Source: Gemmatimonadota bacterium
GTDB taxonomy: Bacteria; Gemmatimonadota; Gemmatimonadetes; Longimicrobiales; Gaopeijiaceae
Assembly: GCA_024638395.1 (NCBI GenBank)
Contig: JAHEKK010000067.1
Location: 2,987 to 10,471 of the forward strand
Direction of reading: 5' to 3'
Length of the DNA: 7,485 nucleotides
Of the stretch, positions 1-6,829 are shown piece by piece. Position 1 is the first letter of the stretch. Every line of letters begins with the position of its first letter. The notes beneath the pieces were generated by a model, which had not been told where the DNA came from, searched no databases, and worked only from the letters and a program-made list of their open reading frames with translations. Made by a program: the position numbers and the translations under genes.

Positions 1-1
1 G

Positions 2-394
2 GTCGCTCCGGGAAAGCGCCCCTACCATACCCTGTCTCCGCTACTGGCCACACGGCTGGACGGGGACTTCGGCTTCACCCTGGGCACGCCGGGCGGGGAC
101 AGCCAAACCCAGTCGCTGCTGCAGATCATGAACAACGTGGGGCTCTTCGGCATGACCCCCCAGGAAGCCATCGAGGCGCCCCGGTTCCGGTCCTACTCGG
201 GGGTGGCCGTGTCCATCGAGGACCGGGTTTCCTCCGAAGTCGTCGCGGCCCTCGAGTCCATGGGCCACGACGTGTCCCTCGTGTCGGGTTGGACGGCCCT
301 TTTCGGAGGGGCCCAGATGATCTCGAGGGATCCGGCCGGTACCCTGGTCGCGGCTGCAGACCCAAGACGTGAGGCGTATGCCCTCGCCTATTGA
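2..394 (+). CDS. Gamma-glutamyltransferase-family protein, C-terminal fragment (5' end outside window)
   Basis: Only the last 130 residues are present; the frame is open at the left edge and stops with TGA at 392-394. The family consists of Ntn-hydrolases, usually exported, that cleave gamma-glutamyl bonds such as that of glutathione and transfer or hydrolyse the glutamyl group. Visible landmarks are the small-subunit stretch APGKRPYHTLSP near the start, the glycine-rich GTPGGDSQTQ (the oxyanion/substrate loop written GSPGG in the E. coli enzyme), the helix APRF, and the terminal A-A-A-D-P-R-R pattern matching the family's G-A-S-D-P-R end. The catalytic Thr and the large subunit lie upstream and cannot be checked. 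The E. coli Ser-Ser pair before the Met-Ser-Pro turn is His-Thr here, so the substrate may not be glutathione. The 3' end overlaps the Sir2 gene, which suggests one transcript. Family assignment is firm; substrate is unknown. Confidence 0.9.
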   Translation, partial: VAPGKRPYHTLSPLLATRLDGDFGFTLGTPGGDSQTQSLLQIMNNVGLFGMTPQEAIEAPRFRSYSGVAVSIEDRVSSEVVAALESMGHDVSLVSGWTALFGGAQMISRDPAGTLVAAADPRREAYALAY

Positions 395-1232
395 TCCGGT
401 TCCCGGGTTCGTTCGAGAAGCCGTGGGGGAGGCGCTGGCCCAGGGCCGCCTGCTGGCCTTCACGGGCGCCGGCGTCAGTGCCGAGAGCGGGATTCCCACG
501 TTTCGCGGGCCCGAGGGGATGTGGAGGAACAAGAGACCTGAGGATCTGGCCAGCCCGGAGGCTTTTCGCCGCGATCCCCGGGGCGTGTGGGAATGGTATC
601 AATGGCGCAGGGCCCGAGTAGCCGGCTGCCGGCCGAATGAGGCGCATCTGACCCTCGCGTCCTGGGCATGGGCCGGGGGCCTTCGTGTCGTCACCCAGAA
701 CGTGGACGGGCTCCACGACCTGGCCCTCGAGAACATGCGGCCCGTGCCCCCCGGGCCTCAGGGAGTCGCCGGCTCCTCTCCGGACCCTGGGCCCGGACGA
801 CTTCCGTCGCGAGGCGCCCCGGTGCCTCCCGTGCGACTCCATGGGTCTCTCTTCCACACGCGTTGTACCGCCTGCGGGAACGAAGCGCCCTATCCCTGGG
901 AGGAAGGAGGCGAGGGGGACGGGCCACCCACCTGTGGTCGATGCGGAGCGATGCTCCGACCGGCCGTGGTATGGTTCGGAGAGGCGCTTTCACCCGAGGA
1001 CACGGACCGGGCCTTCCAGTGGGCTACGGAAGCCTCCGTCACCCTCTCCATCGGGACCAGCGCCTTCGTGTTTCCGGCCGCCCAAATCCCACTGACGACG
1101 CTGGCGAACGGCGGAACGGTGATCGAGATCAACCCGGAGGTGACCCCGCTGAGTTCTCAATCCACGCTCCACATCCGGGCACCGGCGGCCCTGGCCGTCC
1201 CGGCCCTTCTCGGCTCACCCGGACCTGCGTGA
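369..1232 (+). CDS. Sir2-family NAD-dependent protein deacylase (class III-like), with an insert before the catalytic His
   Basis: Sirtuins remove acyl groups from lysines using NAD+, giving nicotinamide and O-acyl-ADP-ribose. In the 287-residue product the order is: NAD-binding FTGAGVSAESGIPTFRG (31-47); WYQWRR (76-81), whose Tyr77 and Arg80 match the Tyr-x-x-Arg pair that binds succinyl, malonyl or glutaryl lysine in SIRT5/CobB-type enzymes; TQNVDGLH (109-116); catalytic His158 in RLHGSLF; zinc cysteines 166, 169, 189 and 192; VVWFGEAL (200-207); and the NAD-binding IGTSAFVFPA and IEINPE stretches. Between His116 and His158 there are 41 residues, against 11 in E. coli CobB, so about 30 are extra. 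Codon use inside the insert fits the +1 frame better. The start is uncertain: GTG at 369 or ATG at 378, neither with a strong ribosome binding site. Either way it overlaps the preceding gene (26 or 17 bases). Family is certain; acyl preference is inferred from two residues. Confidence 0.95.
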   Translation: MRRMPSPIDPVPGFVREAVGEALAQGRLLAFTGAGVSAESGIPTFRGPEGMWRNKRPEDLASPEAFRRDPRGVWEWYQWRRARVAGCRPNEAHLTLASWAWAGGLRVVTQNVDGLHDLALENMRPVPPGPQGVAGSSPDPGPGRLPSRGAPVPPVRLHGSLFHTRCTACGNEAPYPWEEGGEGDGPPTCGRCGAMLRPAVVWFGEALSPEDTDRAFQWATEASVTLSIGTSAFVFPAAQIPLTTLANGGTVIEINPEVTPLSSQSTLHIRAPAALAVPALLGSPGPA

Positions 1233-1310
1233 CCCGTGGGCCCATCGACGAAGACCGCCTCTGGGCGTGGGAACCGAAGCCCGCCTTGGGTGCTTGGAAC
1301 CTCGCGAGGG

Positions 1311-1388
1311 TCGCAGGTGTCGCCACAATAGACCGATATTGCCAAAATAGGCTTCACTACGCTCCGCCATTCCAGGATTCACGCTCGA
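1311..1388 (+). promoter_or_regulatory. A/T-enriched upstream region of the metallopeptidase lipoprotein gene (possible promoter)
   Basis: The 156-base gap between the Sir2 stop and the lipoprotein start includes an unusually A/T-rich patch at about 1324-1350 (acaatagaccgatatt, then ccaaaatag) in an otherwise very G/C-rich window. Such a patch is where a promoter would be expected. I could not find a -35/-10 pair with normal spacing, so no hexamers are assigned. AGGA at 1373-1376, 11 to 12 bases before the ATG at 1389, is the only ribosome-binding-site candidate and is weak. Confidence 0.25.
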
Positions 1389-3887
1389 ATGCCTTCCAAG
1401 AGATCTCTGTCCCTCGGGGCCGCCCTTCTCGTTGCCGCCTGCGGTAGCGGAACCGAGCCCCGGGTCGCAGACGAGGTCGTCGTTGCGCCCTCCGTCCAGA
1501 CGGCGCAAACCCTCGGCCAGACGGTGCAGTACAGCGCCGTCGTGCGAGACAATCAGGGAAATGAGCTTATAGGGCGGACCATCGACTGGACCTCCTCGGA
1601 CGAGGCCGTGGCGACCATCGACGCCACGGGGCTCGCCACGGCCCTGGGCGTCGGGCAAGCGACGATCCGAGCCACGGTAGAGGCGGCCTCGGGCACCGCG
1701 ACCCTGTCGGTCGAGCCCACCCCGTCCCAGATGCAGCAGGTAGAGGGCGACGGCCAGACCGCACCGGCGTTCTCCACGCTACCCACCAATCCGTCCGTGC
1801 GCGTTCTCGACGGAGGCGGGAATCCGATCCCGGGAATCTCGGTCCTCTTCACGGTCACGTCCGGAGGAGGCGTCGTGGCCCCGGCGTCGGCCACCACCGA
1901 CGGCGACGGCATCGCATCCACGGCCTGGACGCTGGGCGGGACAGAAGGAACGCAGACACTGGAAGCGTCGGTGGGCGGCCTTCTCACCGAGTTCTCGGTG
2001 ACGGCAATCGAGCCGGTTCTGGCCGTAGCCACCTTGAGCCTCCCAGACGCCCGGGCGTCCCTGGACTATGACGAAACCCTGGACGCGGTCGGTGGCACCC
2101 CACCGTACTCCTGGTCCGTGGTCGGCGGATCGGCGCCGAGCGGGATGTCCGTGTCCGGCGGAGGGGTGATCAGCGGGACACCCGGCAGCCAGGGGTCCTC
2201 GACGTTTACCCTGCGGGTGACCGATGTCTTGGGAGACACGGCAAGCCGAGCTCTTACCCTGCGGGTCTGCTCGCCTCCCCTGAATCTGGCCGTGGGTGGC
2301 ACCCACATCGAGAACCCGTCGGGCTCGAGCACGTGCGCGCCCTTCCTCCCGGCCGGGAGCAACGGCGATCTGTACCGGGTGGCCGTCGTACGGGTGACCC
2401 TATCCGATGGGCTGACGCCGGGTGGCACGGGCTTCCTCGCCGGCGCGTCCCTGGAGGTCACGGAGTACGGAGGCGGCGTGATCCCCCAGATCCGCACCCG
2501 TTTCCTGGAAGAGCCCCGGGCGAGATCGCCTGAACTGCGACTCGAGGCCGAGAGGGCCCGTGCGACCGCTGACTTCCACCGCAGGATGCTCCTGGACGGG
2601 GAACGGCTGCTTTCGGAGCTGGGGCGAGATGCCGTGGCACCCGACCGAGGGGCCTCGAGCCAGAGCGCCACGCTGAAGGCGCTCCTGGCCGACCCGCCGG
2701 ATCGCATCGAACTCAAGCCCTACGAATCGTCGGGTTGCAGCTCGACCGCAGCCGCCGTGCCGGCCCAGCTCGTTGCCTTCAACGACCACATGGCCGTGTA
2801 CCAGGACTCGACGCAGGCTGCCTCGTCACCGTTGGATCCCGCGCACGCGCAGTTGATGCTCGACTACTTCCAGACCTACGGGCAGTCGACCATCGACGAC
2901 TACTTCGGCAGCGTCACCGACATCAATGCCGACACCCGGGTCACCATCTTCGTTTCCCCGGCCGTGGCAGGTAGCGTCGCCGCCTTCGTGTGGCCTGGAG
3001 ACTTCCTCGAGACCACCTCCTGCAACGCATCGAACCAGCAGGAGCTGATCTACTTCGGCAACGATGTGATAGGCGGCATCGCGGACGACAACTTCCAGGC
3101 CCTCCCGGTCCTCGTACATGAGATGAAGCACGTCAGCTCTCTGTACCGGCGTCTGGTGAGCAGTTTCCACCCGGTTTGGATCGAGGAAGGCAGCGCCGAG
3201 ATCGCGGCGGAGATCTCCTCACGCAAAGCCATGGAGGCTGCAGGCGACGTCGATCAGGGAGCCGTCCTGACGCGTGACGCATTCCCTGCTTCCAGCATCG
3301 CCGACGAGGACAATTACGGGGTTCTGATCCGCCTGGTGAGGATGATCAATTCGTATTCTTCTCCGGTGAATTCACTCACCGACAATCCCCTCGAGAGCTC
3401 GGATCACACGTTCTACGGCACGTCCTGGCATTTCCACCGGTTCCTCGGAGACGCGTACGGCAACGCGGCCAGCAAGGCTGACGGAGCCCTGTTCCGCCAG
3501 CTGAACGACTCCCTCACGGTTTCCGGCACCCCAGGTCTGACCGCCGTCACCGGGAAATCGACCCAGGTGCTCCTGGAGGAGTACGCCACGGCCATGATGC
3601 TGAACGGCACCGGCGCACCCGAGCCGACACGGCGTTTCACGACGTACGATTTCACCACGGCCAGCCAGATCCTCAGGCCCGAGTTCCAACCGCCGGGGAC
3701 CTATCCCTGGCCGTCGTCGGGGCCCAACCCCGAGGACTTCGCCACGGCGACTTTCAGCGGAAGCCTGGCGCCTGGGGGGCTGTGGATCAACGACTTCGAA
3801 TCCGACGGGGCAAACGACGGGATCGAGATCCGCGTGTCCACAGACAGCGGAACGGCCGCGCGGGTGGTGATTGTCCGGGTGAACTGA
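1389..3887 (+). CDS. Predicted lipoprotein with Ig-like domains and a C-terminal HExxH metallopeptidase (M30-like)
   Basis: The 832-residue product is probably a surface-anchored protease. MPSKR plus a short hydrophobic run ends in the lipobox LVAAC, with Cys18 the lipidated residue and Gly19 next, which also supports this start. A Big_2-type Ig-like module spans about 30-110 (WTSSDEAVATID, then GLATALGVGQATI), a Big_1-like module about 111-207 (VRVLDGGGNPIPGISVLFTV), and a putative-Ig/cadherin-like module about 209-293 (GGTPPYSWSVVGG, then GVISGTPG). A beta-rich segment (295-360) and a charged helical linker (375-412) lead to the catalytic region: DINADTRVTIFVSP (511-524), HEMKH at 577-581, and WIEEGSAE at 597-604, where Glu600, 18 residues past the motif, is the likely third zinc ligand. 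YGTSWHFHRFLGDAYG follows. This order resembles peptidase family M30 (hyicolysin). Cys294, 316, 450 and 545 could form disulfides. Protease activity is inferred; the target is unknown. Confidence 0.85.
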   Translation: MPSKRSLSLGAALLVAACGSGTEPRVADEVVVAPSVQTAQTLGQTVQYSAVVRDNQGNELIGRTIDWTSSDEAVATIDATGLATALGVGQATIRATVEAASGTATLSVEPTPSQMQQVEGDGQTAPAFSTLPTNPSVRVLDGGGNPIPGISVLFTVTSGGGVVAPASATTDGDGIASTAWTLGGTEGTQTLEASVGGLLTEFSVTAIEPVLAVATLSLPDARASLDYDETLDAVGGTPPYSWSVVGGSAPSGMSVSGGGVISGTPGSQGSSTFTLRVTDVLGDTASRALTLRVCSPPLNLAVGGTHIENPSGSSTCAPFLPAGSNGDLYRVAVVRVTLSDGLTPGGTGFLAGASLEVTEYGGGVIPQIRTRFLEEPRARSPELRLEAERARATADFHRRMLLDGERLLSELGRDAVAPDRGASSQSATLKALLADPPDRIELKPYESSGCSSTAAAVPAQLVAFNDHMAVYQDSTQAASSPLDPAHAQLMLDYFQTYGQSTIDDYFGSVTDINADTRVTIFVSPAVAGSVAAFVWPGDFLETTSCNASNQQELIYFGNDVIGGIADDNFQALPVLVHEMKHVSSLYRRLVSSFHPVWIEEGSAEIAAEISSRKAMEAAGDVDQGAVLTRDAFPASSIADEDNYGVLIRLVRMINSYSSPVNSLTDNPLESSDHTFYGTSWHFHRFLGDAYGNAASKADGALFRQLNDSLTVSGTPGLTAVTGKSTQVLLEEYATAMMLNGTGAPEPTRRFTTYDFTTASQILRPEFQPPGTYPWPSSGPNPEDFATATFSGSLAPGGLWINDFESDGANDGIEIRVSTDSGTAARVVIVRVN

Positions 3888-3894
3888 GGCGCGA

Positions 3895-3915
3895 GGGCCC
3901 CGTGGTCAGGGGCCC
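3895..3915. terminator. G/C hairpin between convergent genes, candidate bidirectional terminator
   Basis: GGGCCCC (3895-3901) and GGGGCCC (3909-3915) form a perfect 7-bp stem around a 7-base loop, GTGGTCA. It lies in the gap of 18 bases between the stop at 3885-3887 and the opposing stop at 3906-3908, and the loop contains that second stop. Placement at a tail-to-tail junction fits a shared terminator. There is no clear T run on either side (only CCTTT further right), so it may be Rho-assisted or simply block read-through. Confidence 0.5.
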
Positions 3916-4835
3916 CCGACGACCTTTGCCCACGACTGTGGCGCGATGTTGCCGCCGGATACCACGACGACCGCGGGTGTTGTCGGTTGATACCCGCCCC
4001 ACACGGCTGCAAGGCCCACCGCGCCACCCCCCTCGACCACCACTTTGAGTTCCATTCCCGCCCGAGCGATGGCAGCGGCGATCTCCTCCTCGCCAACCAG
4101 AATGAAACGTGCGACGTGGCGGCGGACCAACTCGAACGTATGACGGTTCTGTAGCCCGATCCCCCCGGCCAGGGCGGAGGCCAGAGTCGGCTCCTCCTCC
4201 AGGCTCACGGGCTTGCCGGCCTCGATGCTCCGGTGCATGACCGCTGCCCTCGCGGCCGAGACCCCGGTGACCTGGACGCCACGCCCCGAAAGAGCGGCCG
4301 CGATCCCCGCCGCGAGGCCACCGCCGGACAGGGGAACGATCACCTCTCTTACCTCGGGGCATTGCTCCACGATTTCCAGGGCCAGGGTCCCCTGCCCTTC
4401 GATCACCTTCGCATCGTCGAAGGGATGGATGGGAACGAGCCCCCGGCTCGCAACGAGTCCATCGGCATGGGCTTCCGCATCATCGTAGGTGTCCCCACCC
4501 ACCACGAGCGTGGCGCCTGCCTGTCGGATTCCTTCGGTCTTGGTGGGGTCTGCCCAGGACGGCACCACGATGGTGGCAGGCACACCGAGGCTGCGGGCCG
4601 CTTCTGCTACGGCCCGCCCGTGATTGCCGGACGAACACGCCACTACGCCGCGGAGCCGCTCCTCGGCGGACAGGTCCGCGAGCCGGTTCAGCGCGCCACG
4701 GATCTTGAAGGACCCGGAGCGCTGGAGGTTCTCCAGCTTCGCCCAGGTTCCGCCACATCCCGGCAGCGGTACCACCGGAGTCTGCCACGCGAGCCCGTAG
4801 ACCCGAGCCCTCGCCCCCGACCAATCGAATTCCAC
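3906..4835 (-). CDS. PLP-dependent threonine/serine dehydratase-family enzyme (fold type II)
   Basis: The 309-residue single-domain protein belongs to the threonine dehydratase/serine racemase group of cytoplasmic enzymes that deaminate, or racemise, hydroxy amino acids. Landmarks are SGSFKIRGA with the PLP Schiff-base Lys44, SSGNHGRAVA (68-77) whose Asn71 contacts the cofactor ring, the phosphate-binding SGGGLAAG (170-177), and VSGGNI with Ser293 expected to contact the pyridine nitrogen. There is no C-terminal ACT-like regulatory domain, so it is the short, non-biosynthetic type rather than an IlvA with feedback control. The two carboxylates that bind Mg2+ in human serine racemase (Glu210, Asp216) align with Ser193 and Val199, so that metal site looks absent. 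Translation starts at GTG, 2 bases after the stop of the propeller gene, implying coupling in one mRNA; no good ribosome binding site is seen. Exact reaction (L-threonine, L-serine, a 3-hydroxyaspartate or racemisation) cannot be told. Confidence 0.88.
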   Translation of the reverse strand: MEFDWSGARARVYGLAWQTPVVPLPGCGGTWAKLENLQRSGSFKIRGALNRLADLSAEERLRGVVACSSGNHGRAVAEAARSLGVPATIVVPSWADPTKTEGIRQAGATLVVGGDTYDDAEAHADGLVASRGLVPIHPFDDAKVIEGQGTLALEIVEQCPEVREVIVPLSGGGLAAGIAAALSGRGVQVTGVSAARAAVMHRSIEAGKPVSLEEEPTLASALAGGIGLQNRHTFELVRRHVARFILVGEEEIAAAIARAGMELKVVVEGGGAVGLAAVWGGYQPTTPAVVVVSGGNIAPQSWAKVVGGP

Positions 4836-4837
4836 GG

Positions 4838-6727
4838 TCAGGAAACCAGCCGGTCCCCCTCGATCAGTTTCACGATCCAGAGTCCGGAGTTCAGGTCGGA
4901 CGTGAAGATGTTCCCCTTGTGGATCTGTGCTCCCCAGGTCATGCCCCAGTTGGGCACCGTGCTTTCCGCATCGGTGGTCTTGAGGATGGCGATTTCACGC
5001 CCCTGCTCGTAGAGATCGCCCCGCAGCTCTCCCGAGATATCCACGACCCGTAGACCCGCCTGATAGTATCCCACGTAGAGCCGGTCTCCCTCGACCCAGA
5101 TGTTGTGTGCGCCGGCCTCCGGCACCTCGTACTTGGCCACCTCCACCGGATTCGTGGGATCGGCGAAGTCGAGGACGTGTATGTAGCCCCGAGCCTCGAT
5201 GGGACGGTCGGCGTCCCAATCATCGGGGAAGATCTCGTCGCCTACGAAGAGGTACCGCCCTGCCCTCCACGCGGTGTGGGTGTTTCCGACCGGGTACTTG
5301 TACCGGGATACGAAGGTAGGCCGTGTGGGCGAGCCGCCGTGGGTTCCCGCACCGACGTCCAGGGTGACCACACCATCGTCCCAATACGAGAGGTGTGCGT
5401 ATCCGTCCTGTACGATGACGTCGTGGAGGGACTTGTTCCGGCTTTCGATGCCCCAGCGGCCGACCTCGTCCGGTTGTTCCGGATCCGAGATGTCGATGAT
5501 GTGGATGTCACTCGTCCCGTTGTGCACGGCGTACACGAGGTCGCCCTCGATCCAGACGTTGTGGACCCCGCCGGGCACGGTGCGCTTGTACTCTGAGATG
5601 ATGGTCGGGCGGGAGGGCACCGATAGGTCGAGGACGACGATGCCGTTCCGGCGGTCCGAAGCGCCTTCCCGGGTGAGGATGCCTATTCGGTTGCTCCCGT
5701 GGATCTTCACGTCGTTGATGCGCCGAGCATCGAGCTGAAGGGAGTCGGTGAGCACGGGCGAGGCGGGATCCGTCACGTCCCACACCTTCATCCAGTCGTA
5801 CATGAAGGTCCCCACGTAGGCGTAGTCCCGGCCGTCCGCACCCTCGAAGACCCATGTGTCTCCGGAATGGTGCTCAGCGGCGGCCCCTCGACCCACCTTG
5901 ACCAACTCGGCCTCGTCGAGCCGCTGCTCTACGGTGATGAACCCGGTCGCGGCCGCCGACTCCCCGAGGAGCGCCGTGATTCGGTACCGGCCCGGCCGTT
6001 CCGCAACGAACACGCCGTCGCGCCCTTCCTCGCCGATCTGGGCGCCGGCCCTGTCCACACTCCAGGCCGGATAGGCTTCGACGCCTGCAACACGGAACCG
6101 GACCACGTCTCCGGTACGGACGTTTCTCCCGGATGGCTCGAGGGAGAAGCCGCCCCGGGCCAAAGCGTCCGACACCCGCACCGAAACGGTGGTGGAGGTC
6201 GGTCCGGCCGAGACGGTCACAGAGGTCTGCCCTGAAGCCCTACCCCAGATCCGCCCCGCCTCATCGACGTGGGCGACGGCGGGATCGGCCGAAGCGAAGG
6301 TCAGCGGAGCATCGCGCATGACCTCGCCGCTGCCGTCCAAGGCGGTCACGGACAGGGGAACACTGAAACCGGCGGGGATCGCCGGCTGGGGGAGCGAGGC
6401 TCGGAGTTCGCTCGGTGGAGGCGGCAGTACGGTGATCCGGGCGAATCCCACTGTATTTCCGGCCCGGGCGCCGACGCGGGCTTCACCGTGGCCTACTCCG
6501 GTGACCCGGCCCGATTGGTCCACGGCCACCACGTCAGGCGTCGTGGTGATCCAGAATACGGTCACCCCGGTGAGGGCCGCACCCGTACCGTCCAGAACGG
6601 TGGCGGACAGCATCAACTCGCCACCGACCGACACGGAGCTCTCCGGCGGGTCCACCAAGACCCGTTCCGGTGCTTGCTGGCCCGAGCCCAGGGCGAGGGC
6701 GGTCAAGAGTGCCCATCCAGTCATCAC
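4838..6727 (-). CDS. Exported Ig-like (Big_2) and LVIVD-type seven-bladed beta-propeller protein
   Basis: The 629-residue product is of unknown function, probably secreted or periplasmic. A short hydrophobic N-terminus (MMTGWALLTALALGSG) looks like a signal peptide but lacks the usual positive residues. Two Big_2-type Ig-like modules follow at about 22-101 (VDPPESSVSVGGELMLSATV, then SGRVTGVGHGEARV) and 107-187, then a third beta-sandwich-like segment at 190-266. From about 280 to the end, seven strands of LVIVD type recur, for example VWDVTDPASP (315-324), VVLDLSVPSRP, IIDISDPEQP, VTLDVGAG, HVLDFADPTNP, VVDISGEL and GLWIVKL, consistent with a seven-bladed propeller. Blades also share a His-centred motif: VHNVWIEGD, LHDVIVQDG, THTAWRAG and AHNIWVEGD. 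The start is GTG at 6727, immediately followed by ATG at 6724, with a TGA codon 6 bases upstream in frame. The PLP-enzyme gene begins 2 bases downstream. Domain calls are sound; partner or ligand is unknown. Confidence 0.88.
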   Translation of the reverse strand: MMTGWALLTALALGSGQQAPERVLVDPPESSVSVGGELMLSATVLDGTGAALTGVTVFWITTTPDVVAVDQSGRVTGVGHGEARVGARAGNTVGFARITVLPPPPSELRASLPQPAIPAGFSVPLSVTALDGSGEVMRDAPLTFASADPAVAHVDEAGRIWGRASGQTSVTVSAGPTSTTVSVRVSDALARGGFSLEPSGRNVRTGDVVRFRVAGVEAYPAWSVDRAGAQIGEEGRDGVFVAERPGRYRITALLGESAAATGFITVEQRLDEAELVKVGRGAAAEHHSGDTWVFEGADGRDYAYVGTFMYDWMKVWDVTDPASPVLTDSLQLDARRINDVKIHGSNRIGILTREGASDRRNGIVVLDLSVPSRPTIISEYKRTVPGGVHNVWIEGDLVYAVHNGTSDIHIIDISDPEQPDEVGRWGIESRNKSLHDVIVQDGYAHLSYWDDGVVTLDVGAGTHGGSPTRPTFVSRYKYPVGNTHTAWRAGRYLFVGDEIFPDDWDADRPIEARGYIHVLDFADPTNPVEVAKYEVPEAGAHNIWVEGDRLYVGYYQAGLRVVDISGELRGDLYEQGREIAILKTTDAESTVPNWGMTWGAQIHKGNIFTSDLNSGLWIVKLIEGDRLVS

Positions 6728-6734
6728 TTCTCAT

Positions 6735-6741
6735 CCCTTCC
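6735..6741 (-). promoter_or_regulatory. Ribosome binding site of the propeller gene
   Basis: On the minus strand GGAAGGG sits 7 bases before the GTG at 6727 and 10 before the adjacent ATG at 6724. The 7-base spacing slightly favours GTG, but the two starts differ by one residue only. It is the best Shine-Dalgarno match among the genes of this window. Confidence 0.6.
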
Positions 6742-6811
6742 AGAGTTGGTATCGTGCGCCGCATGTCGAACAGCTTCGCCGCCCTCCCGGAGAGTATCCA
6801 TATACCCCGTC

Positions 6812-6829
6812 CGGCTCACCGGCGAGCCG
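6812..6829. repeat. Inverted repeat at the end of the TPR gene, weak terminator candidate
   Basis: CGGCTC (6812-6817) and GAGCCG (6824-6829) pair as a 6-bp stem with a 6-base loop and overlap the TPR gene's stop codon (6816-6818). No T run follows on the minus strand, so a terminator role is doubtful and read-through into the propeller gene 88 bases downstream is possible. Confidence 0.3.

Noticed and set aside
126..857. Long open frame on the minus strand across the GGT and Sir2 genes
   Set aside because: It is antisense to two clearly conserved proteins, is low-complexity Arg/Pro/Gly-rich, and matches no family; long antisense frames are expected at this GC content.
1300..1309. Perfect 10-base palindrome CCTCGCGAGG in the gap before the lipoprotein gene
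   Set aside because: A single short G/C palindrome is common by chance here; with no loop, T run or second copy it supports neither a terminator nor an operator.
668..1447. Plus-strand open frame of 259 residues spanning the Sir2 end and the following gap
   Set aside because: Most of it overlaps Sir2 sequence that carries zinc and NAD motifs, and its translation is Arg/Pro-rich with no domain. The real +1-frame codon signal is confined to the short insert region in a different frame.
2207..2267. Repeated 11-mer ACCCTGCGGGT about 49 bases apart
   Set aside because: Both copies encode Thr-Leu-Arg-Val on beta strands of the same Ig-like module, so protein constraint and codon bias explain it.
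4233..5012. Plus-strand open frame of 259 residues opposite the PLP enzyme
   Set aside because: Antisense shadow of the dehydratase and the propeller end; composition is atypical and there are no motifs.
5105..5738. Plus-strand open frames opposite the propeller
   Set aside because: Their Val/Asp/Gly-rich pattern simply mirrors the propeller's repeats on the other strand.
6780..6815. Possible minus-strand -10 element in tatatggatact upstream of the propeller gene
   Set aside because: GATACT is a partial -10 match, but no -35 hexamer at proper spacing was found and the TG is one base out of extended -10 position.
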